The notes beneath the pieces are model-generated. The model was not told the DNA's origin and ran no database searches. It worked only from the letters and a program-made list of their open reading frames with translations. The position numbers and the translations under genes were made by a program. From the NCBI RefSeq assembly GCF_000002995.4, contig NW_025062478.1, positions 11,156,001 to 11,220,000 on the forward strand: a DNA stretch of 64,000 nt. Direction: 5' to 3'. The stretch is from Brugia malayi. Lineage: Eukaryota > Nematoda > Chromadorea > Rhabditida > Onchocercidae. The first letter of the stretch is position 1. Every line of letters starts with the position of its first letter. This document shows, piece by piece, positions 13,186 through 29,800 of this stretch.

Positions 13186-13658
13186 TCTTCAGATCCCCAA
13201 TAACGCAAACTTTAGAAATCTATAAACAGCAAGAATTTATTGTATTTGTGTTCCCTTCAAAAACATTGGAATGTACTCGTACATTTCGTCTAATTAATTA
13301 TCTTAGGCGTTCAACTAGAAAAAAAAAATTCTAGATTTGGTGAAAGACATACACCACCACTACTATTTGTATAAAATATTGAAAAAAAAAAATCTACAGT
13401 AAATGTAGTGGCGTTAGTAATCAGCGACATATAAAACTCTGCATTTTAAACATTTTTTTCTAAACAAAGGAAATATGTTTTTTACGCAAATTAGAAAATA
13501 TTATCAAGTCTGAACAATCTGAACAAGTAAAAGATAAATATTAGCATATGGTTTATTAGAAAGATAAATCAATCCACAGTGAATTCATCACATAGCGCAT
13601 GAATCTTAACTAGAAAAATCAATGAAATTTCCAGGAAAAATGAAAAAATATAATATCT
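13186..13658 (-). other. intercistronic region between GPATCH11 and CWF19L1
   Basis: A 473-bp gap between two genes on the same strand. It holds no open frame with family similarity. A TTTATAG acceptor on the - strand, about 35 nt before the CWF19L1 ATG, could receive a spliced leader. The short distance allows co-transcription as an operon, but this is inferred from spacing only. Confidence 0.4.
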
Positions 13659-15852
13659 TTAATTGTCTTCATCACAGTCTTCATGTTCTTCTCTTGTTCT
13701 TCCTGGACAATTATTTTCCAATTCTTCGTTTGAATCATACTGAGCTCCGCACCAAACACAATAACAGTGGGCAGCACGGAGGTATATCGTTAATTCCATT
13801 AACCTGCAAATAAATTTTTATTGCAGCTAGTTCGAACAGTCAGTTTAAATTTTAAACAGTCAATTTAAACCACGTGAGCGACTTAAATACCTTATATTTC
13901 TTCTAGCTTTCATTTCCGGCAAACTGGTTAAAAATATTTTACATCAAAACTCTAGCTAACACAGTTTTTCAAAAGCAAATCAATCTAAATTTTAACATTA
14001 GCAAAAATTAAATGAGAAGTAATACAATTCAGTAGAATTTCATCTATTAGAACCAAAATTTCTAATTACACCCATAAGAGATAAGCACTAAACTTTCTTA
14101 TAGAAAAAGGCTGTGGAATATTATTCCATTTTTATTGTTTTATTGCTTCACGCGTTTATTGTTTCATGCAAAGTGGAAATTTAACCATCAGTTTCTCTTG
14201 AATGTAATTATTTCACTTAAATTCTAACCAATAACTTATTGTTATTCGCCGCTCGTTTTTTTTATTATTACCTATTCATTCATTAACTGGTTGAGAGAAG
14301 TGATAAATGATAATTAGAATACTTTCCAGTTACTCTCTTTTCTGTTTTTCAAAACGAATCTCAAAAAAAAAAATACCATTCCGTGATTTCATTCTCCGGT
14401 AATTCATCAATATTTAAATCATTAGGTGCCATATTTCCGTTAAAATATGTGAAACATTCCGTAATGCACTCGGATTCTTCATTTTTTCTCGTTTTCAATG
14501 AAATATCATCCTCCTTCATTACTTTGTACACTGGCCAAAAATGAGAGGATGTAGGAAGTTCTAATCCATTTCTGAAGTTGATAAAAAAAATAACGGTTCT
14601 ATTTTAAAAATATGGAAGTAATATGCACAACGATCAAGATCTGTTTTCACCTAGCATCTAATTCCTGGCATACTTTTCGACTTTTTTTCAAATCCTTCGA
14701 TATCTGTTTCATACGTACAGCCCGCCGTTTTCTTATGGAAAAATCATCCATAAGTACTTCCTGAAACCAAATTCAGCAAAATAAAAAAAATTAAAATGCT
14801 TGACACGATGTGTAGATTGGACGGATATAGCAAGAAATCACTAATGTGATTAATAAAGTTGCAGCCCACAGGCTTTAACTTTATATTTAAGATTTGAAAT
14901 TCTCAGAAAATTAACATTAGCTTTCGCCCTTTCTAGTACAGCTCTTTGATAGAGATCCATGCGCTGTCTTCGTTTTTCAGCCTCTTCCGTATCATGCCCT
15001 AATCCTGTGCGATTAGTTTTCATTTCCACTGTGATGGGTATCTTGATCCCTTCATTGCAACCTGAACTTAACCAGTATTGTCTTTCAAGAAAAAAATATT
15101 ATTTCGAACAATACTAAAACCGTATTCTTCTACTTCTTTCAAAGTTACAAAGACCAATGCATTAGAACCGCTAAACTCTGATAACAAATCTGATAACAAA
15201 GAAAGAAGGAATATATTAATTACCTTCTTTTTTCACACCTAAACTCATTCCTCTTTTATAACCCATTTTGGATAGCAACAGGAATCCTTTCGAATCTTCG
15301 CTAATAGGTTTCGCCATCGCATCATCCCGAATCTTTTTCTCTATTTCCGAACGTTTTGATAGATTCCGTAAACGTTCAATATTTTCCACCCGTTTCGCCT
15401 CCACCTTCAAGTTTCGCCGTTGCGTTTGAGTTATGGCAATTCCTCAAATACACAAAATTTGAAAAAAAAAAAAAAAAAGAAACTGGAGAAAAAATGCGAT
15501 CAAATTTTCTGGGAATATTTTCCCTTTTTATGTTGCATCATTCTAAATTTACATTTTCAATCCCAACCAATCGAATGCTAACATAATGCATATAATACAT
15601 TTATATTTTATTTCTTTTTTGCTCGTGGAAAACAACTTCTGATATTCTTAGCTTTCAAATTGCAACTCGTTTAAATTCATGGATGAAAGCTAAACATATA
15701 AGTTAGTCCTCCTCGAACTTCTCTGTTTCTTTAAAATTATATTATTCTTTTTATATGCAACAAATTGTAAACAAACCAGGTCGTGTATCCACAGCTGTGT
15801 ATGTATCGGACATATAATCATCATCACTTGTTGTTGCACTTTCCGGATCCAT
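13659..15852 (-). CDS. GPATCH11: G-patch domain-containing protein 11
   Basis: Six exons in - strand order: 15852-15777, 15442-15224, 15061-14916, 14760-14651, 14571-14377, 13803-13659. All phases agree and give about 296 residues, close to vertebrate GPATCH11. The start MDPESATTSDDDYMSDTY carries the acidic DDYMSD motif seen at the family N-terminus. The G-patch is split across exons 2-3 (DSKGFLLLSKMGYKRGMSLG, then IPITVEMKTNRTGLGHD). A charged helical region follows, and the C-terminus has a CVWCGAQY...NCPG zinc-binding-like segment typical of the family. G-patch proteins usually activate DEAH-box helicases in splicing; GPATCH11 has also been tied to kinetochores and the spliceosome. A 3' splice site (GTTACAG, G at 15882) lies 29 nt upstream of the ATG and may be the SL acceptor. 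Confidence 0.95.
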
Positions 15853-16323
15853 CAACCGTTTATATTGTCGTCTATGACTTCCTGTAACGTGAAATATGCA
15901 TAGGAAAAAAGTGTATACATATTTACCGGAACTATAACATTTCCACTCACAAATATTCAAAAAAGACAAAAAATAAAATAGTGGCCAAGCTTCACGGACA
16001 ACTATCTTATATCATTCTACTTTTACTTGCTATGCTCGTTATTTCCTAAGTGTCACTTTCTTTATCTCCGTGCACTTCAAATCAAGCAACCAGATTTCCG
16101 GAAATGGAAAATCATTCATACTGTCTTCAGCTAATATAAATTCTTAACCCTCACTGTAGCCACCGTCTTCCGAAACAACTGAAAAGGTTGTGGCCTTAAA
16201 ATGCTAGGCTCATTTATTTCTGTCTAATTTTCTGATTTGCGTGCTAAGTTGTATAAAGTATTTAAATCGCTTCCCGGATGAACTAGTCCACTTACTTCAT
16301 TACTCTCATTTCAGTCTCTAAGT
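15853..16323. promoter_or_regulatory. divergent promoter region between GPATCH11 and the SR protein gene
   Basis: About 470 bp separate two divergent start codons, so both promoters must lie here or overlap. On the + side a 3' splice site (CTCTCATTTCAG, ending at 16314) is 9 nt before the SR ATG. On the - side an acceptor lies at 15882. No TATA box is evident. Shared regulation is inferred from layout. Confidence 0.5.
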
Positions 16324-19457
<3,134 letters not shown>

Positions 19458-21143
19458 AGATGAACTTATTTTAGTTATCATTTAATTTCGTGCTTTCATT
19501 TTTTGCTGTATGGGGTAATATTTTAATTTCCTTCATTTTATCTTATTTTCAACCATCTCAGGACAAAAAAAAAAGCATAATTTTTAAGTAGTATGCATTA
19601 GACAAGAAACGAAGAAGGAACTATAGTAAATAATAACTAAATAACTGAAGCTTAAGTTCACTTATTAACGAACAGATTATAATTAATTGGTCATTTGGTG
19701 CACTTAGGATCCGAATATCAGTGGAATAGTTATTATCTGGGAGCACTACCTGAGTATTTGATGCTCATTGAACAAATCAGACGATAGATTTCTGGCGATA
19801 TATAGATGTAAATATTATCGAATTTTTACTTCCTGCATATGTAGCACATTTCTTTGATGAAATTTGTGCATTTCAAGATGCGAGCTAAGCAATATATGAA
19901 GACGAGTAATCAATTGATGTTCATATCATTTATATCAAAAGGTTGAGAGCTTTTAGCTTACTATTTGATATACATTGTTATTAAGAAAGAAAAAAAAAGT
20001 ATTAAGAAAAAGAAAAAAGATGCTGTACATGCTGCAGTTTAGTAATTTATAACTTGTTCTTACGACATAATAATAGAGTTATGTGGTAAATACACTTAAT
20101 ACAATTATTACGGGTTTTGTTTTTCACTTTTTTCTGGTAGTTCCTCTTTTAATTGCTTTAAAAAACTAGAGAGTTTTCTGTTTCTCGTTCCTCGTTGATT
20201 TATACAAATAATTGTTTGTAAGTTCCTTGTCAAATAACTGCAGATAAGAATTTTCTTTCCCTTGGAATATAAATTTTGTTGACACTTAAGATTTTGTTTG
20301 TTCACACATTTCAAAAATGCTTAAAATCTTCACAGGTTTTAATCACGAAATCACTTAAATAGAGGTGTTATATATTTGTGTCAGAGCACATTCAGTTTTT
20401 CGGTTTTTACTGTATATGATGTATTATTTTCATATGTGCTGGATTGTATCATGAATGAGTTTCTGTTGTTTACACTTCTGCTCTAGAAAGAAAAATTTCT
20501 GATCTTGTCAAAGAAAAGTGATGAGATGGCATTCTTTTATTTTTTGTTAATCCATATATTATCATATCTTGTTTAGCTCTTTGTTCGTTTTAAATTTTAT
20601 ATTTAGTTTCATTATTAATGAAGTAAAATTCATTAGTTAATGAACATATAAGGTACCAAATTTTTTGTCCAATTTTACTGGTCTTTTGCCTCAGTCCATT
20701 ATTGAGTGAAATCGGAACATTGTATCAAATAGAAGTTATTGGATCCAAAAAAATAGTGATTTTCAATGGATTTTCAATGGTACTGTCTCATCAATTCATT
20801 TGTGTACATTAATTTCATGACTGAATGATTGATTGCATGAGAAACATTTTCGATTATTACTAATTCATTTTGAAAAGGAAAATTTAAGAGTTTCTTTTTT
20901 TATGAGGCATGTTGCAACTTTATGTAATGGTAGAGTAGTATTTGTTATGAAGATGGTGTGTAATTCCTGATCATTCGTTTCGTTGCATGTGCAAGGAAGG
21001 AAAATCCAGAAAAACAACATCATTTCTCGAGTTTTTTTTTTTTTCTTTCTGAGTTAGCTTTTCGTATCCAATTATCAAATTAAGATTCCTTTCGCTTGAT
21101 TTAAGTGTTTCAGTTTCTTGACATTTTCAGCATAATCGTTAGA
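19458..21143 (+). other. intergenic region before ESCO
   Basis: About 1.7 kb of AT-rich DNA with no supported gene. It contains the SR gene 3' UTR (AATAAT-type sequences near 20070) and the ESCO promoter. A clear 3' splice site (ACATTTTCAG, ending at 21130) sits 13 nt before the ESCO ATG and is a candidate SL acceptor. Confidence 0.5.
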
Positions 21144-23002
21144 ATGCCAATTCTGCGGCAGAAGTTGCTAACCGATTTCTATTTTTCGCCAGAAAAATTA
21201 TGTGAATCAAATGCTGCAGTTCAACCAAATACGAGTTGTAAAACAAATTATGTTGTTGATCCAAATTGTGAAAATGATGAATTTTCCGAACCTTTATCAT
21301 CCGCTGAAAATTATCCATTATCAGTATCGCCTACCACTGCTAGTCCTTCGAAAGTTATTCGTACAGTTATTTTATCTAAAAAAGGGTGTAAAAAGAGACG
21401 AAATATGTCAATGGATGATTCAAAACAGATGATTTTGGATGCAGGACAAAAACAATTCGGTCATCAACAATGCGGACAGGTGCCTAAGTTTTGCTTATTT
21501 AGTAAAAATGATTGAAGAAGATGAAAATCCATCTTAAGCTTTTATTAGAAAATCTAGGATGAGGTTTATTTATGAAATTGCTGCGGCAGTGCTAGTCCTT
21601 TGAAAGTTATTTGCACTTTTTTTTTAAAGAAAAGGAAATTATATTTCGCATTTTTTTTTTTAACTTTTGAGCTGGATAGTGCATTTCCTCTCGTAATTTC
21701 CTTCATATGCTAATGAGGAAGTGATGATTGCGATTTGGTCACCATCTTCAGTGTGATATGGTATATGATTGCGATTCGTTATTCGATCAGAAGCAACATC
21801 AAGAATTTCACAATCGTTTTCTATCAACCAAATGGTTTCGTGTGCAAAGCTCACAGCTAAATGTTTGGAAACGGTACAGCTTTCCTTTTCAGCAGATCTT
21901 TTATATGTCATATTTGAATTTAAAATTGAAATTTCCACTGGAAATGTCAGTTTATGCTTTCTGCATACCCGTCTTCATAACAGTCATCAGTAATGCTTTG
22001 AATTTAAACCACATTTTAAATTTTTATGGCTACAGATTAATCAGTCTTACACTGTTTTAAGGGCTGCTTTTTGCATTGTTGAACAATTCGAAGGGAATTA
22101 TAGTCACATATTTTGCATTACGCAAACATCGAAATGTACATTGAAAACACGTGTTGATAAGGTTTATCTCTTTCTTGTTGATAACATTTCGATATGCATC
22201 AGACTACACGTAAATCATAGATTTCTTATAAATTCAGACAGTTGGAAGTTTACTTCATCTTATATATCAATTTAAAAATTAAAAATATTCTCTTCTCATT
22301 TGATTCATCGTATCAGTTTAGTGCATATTTCTGTTATTCTTTCCTCATCATGGCATATTTATAGATTATTTTGGAATGCATCAATAAAGAATTAGGCTAT
22401 ACACCAGATTTAGCGCAAGTTTGGACATCGGATGGTAGAAGACAAGCTTGGGTATACGTTACAGCTTCAGACAAATATTACTTTATTGGTGCTGTAGCAC
22501 TGGTTGAAAAGATTTCCAGGAAACAACTGCAGTATGCAGAAGTATATCCTTTTCGTGTTATCAGTTAATTTTAATTTCATTCCATTTCTATCCACAAGTA
22601 AAAAGTCTTACTTGATATCTTTCTTTTGAGAGAAAAATCTGTAATTTAAGTGAATGCATAATGTGTTGTCTTGACAATATTTGTATGTACACAGCCTAAC
22701 ATTAATTATAATTTGCATTTAATTTCAAGGAAAACAGTGCAGCAAATAATGATATAATCCCAACAAGCAACAATGTATACATGGGTGTTAATCGAATCTG
22801 GGTACATCAAACTTTAAGACGTAGAGGCATTGCAGCACTTTTGTTGGATCATGCACGATCGTATTTCGTCAGTTCTGATTCTGTGCCACGTGAAATGATT
22901 GCATTTAGTAGTCTAACAGATAGTGGTTTAGCGTTTGCTAGAAATTATATTTCTGGAGGAAAAGTCCTTCTTTACAATTTGAATCCTGAGACTTGTCACT
23001 AA
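21144..23002 (+). CDS. ESCO: cohesin N-acetyltransferase (Eco1/Ctf7/ESCO)
   Basis: Five exons: 21144-21479, 21752-21841, 22036-22161, 22365-22541, 22730-23002. Phases are all 0 and the product is 333 residues. ESCO acetylates the SMC3 subunit of cohesin to establish sister-chromatid cohesion in S phase. The N-terminal third is poorly conserved, as usual. The family zinc finger spans the exon 1-2 junction: FGHQQCGQ joins CDMVYDCDSLFDQ and QHQEFHNRF, giving a C-X2-C...H-X3-H pattern. The acetyltransferase domain follows: TSDGRRQAWVYV, YYFIGAVALVE, then GVNRIWVHQTLRRRGIAALL with the acetyl-CoA loop, and IAFSSLTDSGLAFARNY near the end. Exons 2-5 and about 440 bp of 3' flank recur twice further right (34683-36388 and 40610-42314). 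This copy is the only one with the normal first exon. Confidence 0.95.
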
Positions 23003-23444
23003 TCTCGATACTTCTGAAGTATAATTTAATCTATCCCCAATTTTCCACTCTCATTATTTTAAACAGAATTTTAGATCAACATTGCTATACTCCCCGAATT
23101 TTCACTATTTTTTCATTCTTTGATTCAAATAATAGAATGAAATTTTGTTTATAAATTTGATAGAAATTCCATTTGCCACTATTCTTGAATTTTGCACTGC
23201 ATGGATTTAAAAAGGGCAATATTTTCGAACATCCCTTTCCTTTTTGTCTTTGTAACATTCGTGTTTAATAAAAAACTACCAACCAGATTTTAGTAACAGT
23301 TTTTCAGTGATGCATTAGATTTGTTTTTTTTATAAGTGAGAAGCAAAGGAAGGAAATCCTCTCCATATTTATTAGTAGCATTTGCTGAGGTAACAAAGTC
23401 ACACTTAGGATTGTAATTTATTTCGAAAATTTTCCACTCTCCTT
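21739..23444 (+). repeat. source segment of the duplicated ESCO 3' region
   Basis: From TCACCATCTTCAG, inside intron 1 just before exon 2, to CTCTCCTT in the 3' flank, this segment is repeated at a constant offset of +12944 (34683-36388) and again about +5927 further right. Only scattered single-base and homopolymer differences are visible. The left breakpoint shares TGG with the neuropeptide-side sequence. The right breakpoint shares CTT with sequence near 30285. Confidence 0.95.
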
Positions 23445-24124
23445 CATTCGCAATAAATCAATATTAAAGTAAATAAGCTTTATGGAAATTTATTAATAGC
23501 AAAACATTGCTAATGTGTTGTGTTTGCTGTTAATAATGGAGAATGGAGAGAAGGATGAATGGAAAAGAAAGAAACATACTAATATTTTAGCTGCAGTTCA
23601 GAATAAAACTACTAGCATGACTTACTTTATACTACTTTTTTTTTAAATAAAAAGAAAATGCATGACTATCAGGAGCATATCAATGGAGGAATATTTCTGT
23701 AAGCTTCATATCAAACCAGTTTATTATACAACTTTATTGTTAGCCGTTTTATGGTAGTATAAAACGGCTTATTTTATAAGTTATTTATACGTAAAATTAA
23801 AAATCAGTGTCTGCGGTTTCAATAAATAATATGTTTTAAATTAATATTTCTTTTGCCAAAAACTTTAATTGTTAGCAAAACAGTACAGCATTTTTTTCTT
23901 TCTCATTGTTTTATTTTATTTTTTCTTGTTTTTTGTTCTTGTGAATTTCCGAGTTATCTGTTTATCTTATTCGATGGAATAAAATATGGAATAATTTAAA
24001 TATCACTTAAAAATATTGTTCTCCCAAGCTATCCTTAATTTCTCTTCTTTTCTAACAGATGATAGTTTGAATTTTTTTCTGCAACAATGTACTGTTTCAA
24101 GATTCTGCTAAAATATTTTAAACT
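23003..24124. other. convergent intergenic region
   Basis: Lies between the ESCO stop (+) and the Ly6-like gene stop (-). AT-rich 3' UTR-like DNA with AATAAA motifs (near 23268, 23647 and 23980). The duplicated ESCO segment ends at about 23444 within it. No gene is seen. Confidence 0.6.
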
Positions 24125-25462
24125 TCAAGCATAGAAAGCGGAAAATAATTTCAAAAGAAGCAAAATTTTAAAGTGTGTGAAGCTTATCTTGAAATTACTC
24201 GATGCTACTCCAGGTAATGTCATATTTCCCTCAATTTGTTGAAGCATTTGATCGGGATGAATAGCGTTCATTATGGAAATATCATGCGATGGTTCCCTTT
24301 TCTTTTCTTCATTGGCTACATAGAAATGACGATTTTTGTTAAGAATCTGTTCTGTTGTATAATTATTAGTTAACAGTTGACGATACTCGTTATTGGATGG
24401 TGGTGATAGTGATGACGATGATGGTGATAATGATAATGTTGGTCTTAGTGATAACTCTGGTACATCCTTATACTCAGGATTTTTCATTTCTATTGGGATC
24501 AGATCTGAAAAGATAATAGAAAAGTTTTAGTATAATAATTAAAATGTTTGACAGTTAAAATTATTAACCTATTTATATATTTCTCATTTCCAAAAAGAGA
24601 AAAAAAAATTTGTTGGAATTTTTTTGAACTTTCAAACCATGAAAAAGTTACGCTAATATTTTTTACCTTATATTAAGAGAGGGAAACTAGTAGTTGTGAT
24701 ATTGCGCCATGTTTTTGCGACTAAAGAAAAAAATTATAAATTTAAAATAGAAAATTAATTAGCCCTATTCTAAAGAGAAAAGCTAGAAAAATTTCCTATG
24801 ATAAAAAAATAGAACTTCCATGCACAGGAAAAATAATTCTCGTCTAATAGTTTCGTCATGTCATTTATGTTTGTTGAAAAAGCACCCAAAAATTTGTAAA
24901 GAAAGAAGACATGCATGTATGAGTCGTCTGTGGAATATTCCGTGAGGAGGTAAGCCTAATAATTATGATATACGTAGTTATCAAATGATATATAATAAAG
25001 CGTAAAGTTATCTAGTCGAATTATTGCAATATTTAAGAGAGAAAAAAAAGTTTTACTTCTCTCTTTTAATTTCGAAAAAAAAATGAGAAAGGTTTAGTTT
25101 CATTGCTTTTTATTGCTCGACTGACTAATCAATTAAATACACTTCTTGGGTATTGTTTTGTTCGGTTCAAATCATGTAACACTCATTGACACTATATAAT
25201 TAATCAATTTATTTATCTACCTCATATATTATTAAATTATTTTTGCTTATTGTTCGTTATGTGCCAACCTTTCGATGATGGATCACTAGCAATTATATTT
25301 GCGTCATCCTCCAAATGTACCAAATCAAAAGTGAAATCAGCTTCATTTTCACTTGTGTAATCGTAATCAATCAATGGATTATGTTCTATCAGAGTCGCAT
25401 TTACAAGCGGCATATTACCTCAAATTTCTTTCCCCAATAAGCATTACTACATTATAATGTAC

Positions 25463-25524
<62 letters not shown>

Positions 25525-25824
25525 GTTGTTATTATTATTAATTATTATTATTAATTATTATTACTATTATTATATTATCATTATTATTATTATTTATTAT
25601 TATTGTTATTATTATTAATTATTATTATTATTTATTAATGTTATTTATTATTATTAATTATTATATTATTATTATTATTCATTAATTATTGTTATTATTA
25701 TTATTTATTAATAATATTTATTACTTATTATTAATTATTGTTATTAATTATTATTATTATTGTTATATTATTATTATTTATTATTATTATTATTATTAAT
25801 TATTATTATTATTATTTATTAATA

Positions 25825-25864
<40 letters not shown>

Positions 25865-26287
25865 ATTATTTATTAATATTATTTATTATTATTTATTAAT
25901 ATTATTTATTATTTATTATTATTATTAATTATTATTATTTATTAATATTATTTATTATTTATTATTATTATTAATTATTATTATTATTATTTATTAATAT
26001 TATTTATTATTTATTAATATTATTTATTATTATTATTATTATTAATTATTATTATTTATTAATATTATTTATTATTATTTATTAATATTATTTATTATTA
26101 TTTATTATTATTATTAATTATTATTATTTATTAATATTATTTATTATTTATTATTATTATTAATTATTATTATTATATTACTATAATTATTATTTATTAT
26201 TATTAATTATTATTATTATAGTTATTATTATTTATTATTTATTATTATTATTATATTATTATAATTATTATTATTCATTATTTATTA

Positions 26288-26326
<39 letters not shown>

Positions 26327-26899
26327 TAACATTATTATTATTAAATATTACAATTATTGCTGCTATTTTACCATGCAATATAACAATTATATTATTATGC
26401 TAATACTGATTACCTTGCAATGGAATACGTCGATCACGTAAATGATTACAAAAATTTTGCGAACATATGCAATGTTTTCCTTTTCCATCTCGTTCCATCC
26501 AACATTTTGCATCATTAATTTTGTTTTGTTTACGGTAATGATTCGGAAGATTTAATAAGCAAAATGCTGTTGTCAATAACATATCTTCGCCTTCATCTAA
26601 TTTGAAGTTAAAAAAATTGAAGACTTATCTTGAATTTCACAAAGAAAAAATATTATAATTAATTAAGTTACCACAAGCGGAAGCTATTTCCCTGTTATCT
26701 CATTTAAGTAAGAGTAACAGTAAAACTAGTGATAATTAGGACAATAAAGCTTACACAACAAGCAGGCTTCACCCGTACAATTCTTCGACTTAACACACCG
26801 TTCGTTGGACGGTCCGGTGTCATAGCAGTCGTAGCACAGCAGCGACTGTGAGCAGCGGTTCAGCAGCAGAGCGACCAGACCCAGACGTTCCATTGCCAT
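24125..26899 (-). CDS. secreted Ly6/LU-like protein, probably GPI-anchored
   Basis: Four exons in - strand order: 26899-26755, 26596-26414, 25418-25269, 24504-24125. Phases agree and give 285 residues. The N-terminus MAMERLGLVALLL is a short hydrophobic signal-like stretch. It is followed at once by a cysteine-rich module: LCYDCYDTG, KNCTGEACLL, then AKCWMER and HCICSQNFCNHL. A CYxC start and a terminal CxC...CN pattern fit a Ly6/uPAR-like three-finger fold. The second half is acidic, then Ser/Pro-rich. The C-terminus is small residues (GVASSN) and a hydrophobic tail (ILLLLKLFSAFYA), as in a GPI-attachment signal. Nematode proteins of this kind sit on cell surfaces; a precise role cannot be assigned. 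Intron 2 (25419-26413) is nearly all TTA/ATT repeat. Exon 1 and its flank are unusually GC-rich for this window. Confidence 0.75.
25457..26336. repeat. long TTA/ATT trinucleotide array in an intron
   Basis: About 880 bp made almost wholly of TTA/ATT triplets, with recurring variants such as TTAATTATTATT and TTTATTAATATT. These variants form a higher-order repeat of about 40-60 bp from about 25780 to 26160. It fills most of intron 2 of the Ly6-like gene. Such arrays are length-unstable. Confidence 0.95.
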
Positions 26900-29800
26900 C
26901 TGCTGCGGTACCGCGGTCCTCCTCTACGCTCGCTCCGCCATCCGGCAACTCCGTCTCTCCTCTTTTAGGGATAAGAAACACATCATTAGAAAGCATAGAA
27001 AGCACCACACATGCACACACACACGCAGACAATGTCTTTATTTATTTATTTATTATCGTTGTTCCTTTTCGTTTAATTCCCTCAAATAAAAAAAAAAGAA
27101 ATTTAAAAAGACGAAAGAGACAAGAATTGGCGAAGTGCAACTCAAATGCATTGCAAACACACTTCATACTGTCTAGAAAAGTAAGGGATTATTCAATAAA
27201 GATTGTATTCGTAAGCGATTTCTTTCTTTCTTTCTACAACATTTGCCGTTGTAAATTTATTCAATAATATTGGGCGCTTTCTAGGAATTTGAAATTTTAT
27301 TGATACAAAGAGAAGCATAGAGGATTTATGCAGTGATTTAAATACTTCTATGTGATGCAAAAGTTAAATTTATTGGAGAAAATGTATGTTTTGCGTAAAT
27401 AATTAAATTTCATGGAAATCGAAACGTCATATATGCATTTGCATCAATAGTTGTTTATTCAAAGAGAAAATAAGGAAATGACCAATAAGTATAAGAAATA
27501 TCCTTTTTCATGTTTCCTTGTTGAATTGTATGTTGTTTTCCCTGAAGAAATTATACGATAATCTAAAGTTAGGGAAACTATTGGAATTATGAAAGCAAAA
27601 ATTCAAATAATTAACTCCAAAATAGCAATCAAAATAGGAAATGTTAGGATCCGTAATAGTGGAATCAATGAAAAAGTGAACTTTAAAAATTAACAAAAAC
27701 TGAAAGAAGCAAAAAATGGAACAGTGAGCAAATTAGTTAATAAATTAATTAAAATAAAATAAGCATAAGAATCTAGGTAAAATAACATCAAGAAATAATG
27801 CCAAGCATGAAATCAGTGAAAACCTAAACAACTAAAATATTACAAAGCAATCAATAATTATTGAATTTCAATTTACTTTCACTATGATGAAAAAGTAAAA
27901 TGTTTCATGCATTTATAATTCAAATTTTTTAATTTAATTTTTTTTAATTTTTAAATTTTTAATTTTAATTTAAATAAATAATTGCTTATTTATAATTTAA
28001 ATTTGTAATTTAAATGATAAATAAGCAAAAAAAAAAAAGAGATAAAATACATAAAGCAACAAATTACTAAAATTTTGTTGAAAAATTATCAAATTAGCCA
28101 TTGATATTATAAAATATTTCCTTTCACAGATAATTTAATCTTCTTGCAAATATGTGTTAATTTAATTCAACATAACAAAACATTGTATTTTTATTTTTTA
28201 ATTAACAAATAATGATAAATTTATCAATCATTAGACAATCTATTCCAAACATTTCTCGACCATTTTAATTATTTCAACTACTCTGTTTAAATTAAAAATT
28301 TGAATGAAGAAAGAAATGCTAAGAATTCTTAAATTTCAATCGTATTTGAACACTAACGACAATTCCTTTAATTCATTAGTTGTGAATTTAGCTATGAATC
28401 TAACAATTTTATCATTGTTAATTAATTAAAGGAAAAAAAAAAAAATTCGTTCAAATATAATGCATAAAAAATGAGAGAAAATCTTTGAAAAAAAAACTAT
28501 TTTTTTTAAAAAAAAAAAGAAACTTTTGTGAAAAATGAAACAATCCATTAAACTAGGAAATTAATTCATTGTATGCAAAAATTTATTAAACTAAAAATTA
28601 GTTCTTGCATAACATACTGAGTTCGAAAATTAATGACACATAATGGATTGAAAAATTGATGTTAATGACACTTATTAAAAATTTAAAAATACATTTTAAT
28701 AAAACATATGAAGTTGAGAATTACTTTTTTATAATACTAATGGCATTTATTGAATTGAAAAAAAAAAGGAAATTCCAACGGTAGCCATTAAACAGCAAAA
28801 TAATTGACAAATATATTACAATTTGTCGCCAGTCATTAAATCTTACAGTCAATATTTTCTCTAAATATAAAATTGATGGCATTTGAAGTATTTTTTTTTT
28901 TTTAGAAAAAAATTTTGTAAAAGAAATTTGACATATTTTAAAAAATTAAATTTAACAAAAATACGAATAGCAATCATCCATTGTTGATATATTTTTTTTT
29001 TTTTTTTTTTTTTTTACTGTGCTTTAAAAAAAAAAACACAAAAAATTGCTGTAATGAAAAGAATTAAAATTAGACTAAAAAAATGTTTGCTAATTATAAA
29101 AATAGTTATTTGCTGAATTCGTCTCTTTTCCTGTTGCTCAATTAGAAATTATTTGTTTGTTTTTTTTTTTTTTTTATTTTCTCTTTTTATTTACTGATTA
29201 CAAAGTTTTTTTTTTCTAACTTTTTCTAGAATTTAAATCTTGAATTTATATTCATACTAGAATGTAATTAATTTTGAGAAATTTTTTTGCAAGAAAAAGA
29301 ATGATGTGACAAATTCGAAATTTAAATAATCTTAGCAAATACAGTCGAGAAAAAAGTGCAAAATTCAAAAAAAAAAAAAAAAAAATCTCAGAAATAAAAC
29401 GATTGCTTAAACCATGCAATTCACACTTAAAATTCAAAATCAACGAACGCAATTAGAAATTGCAAATGACAATAAAGTTGAAATTGAAAGAAAAAAAATC
29501 AATCATTTCAATGTAATCAACAAAAATAAAAGAAATTCTGACATTTCTTAATTTGAGGAAATTAAATTAATATTTTATACAAAAATAAAACTTCAAATAA
29601 TTAAATTTCTCATCTAACTAACCTGACAATAAGTTAAAAATTCAATTCTATATGATTGATATTTTCACATATGTACAAATTTCACAAAAGTTATTTTTCA
29701 AAACTAAAATATATGATTTCAATTATTTCGCATTTGTTTGTAAATTTCATCCTTCCTTCCAATAAAATATTTCATTTAATATTAAAATCGATCAAAATAA

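Noticed and set aside
26848..27267. 139-codon + strand frame over the Ly6-like first exon
   Set aside because: It is antisense to a spliced exon with good phase, and its second half is low-complexity DNA.
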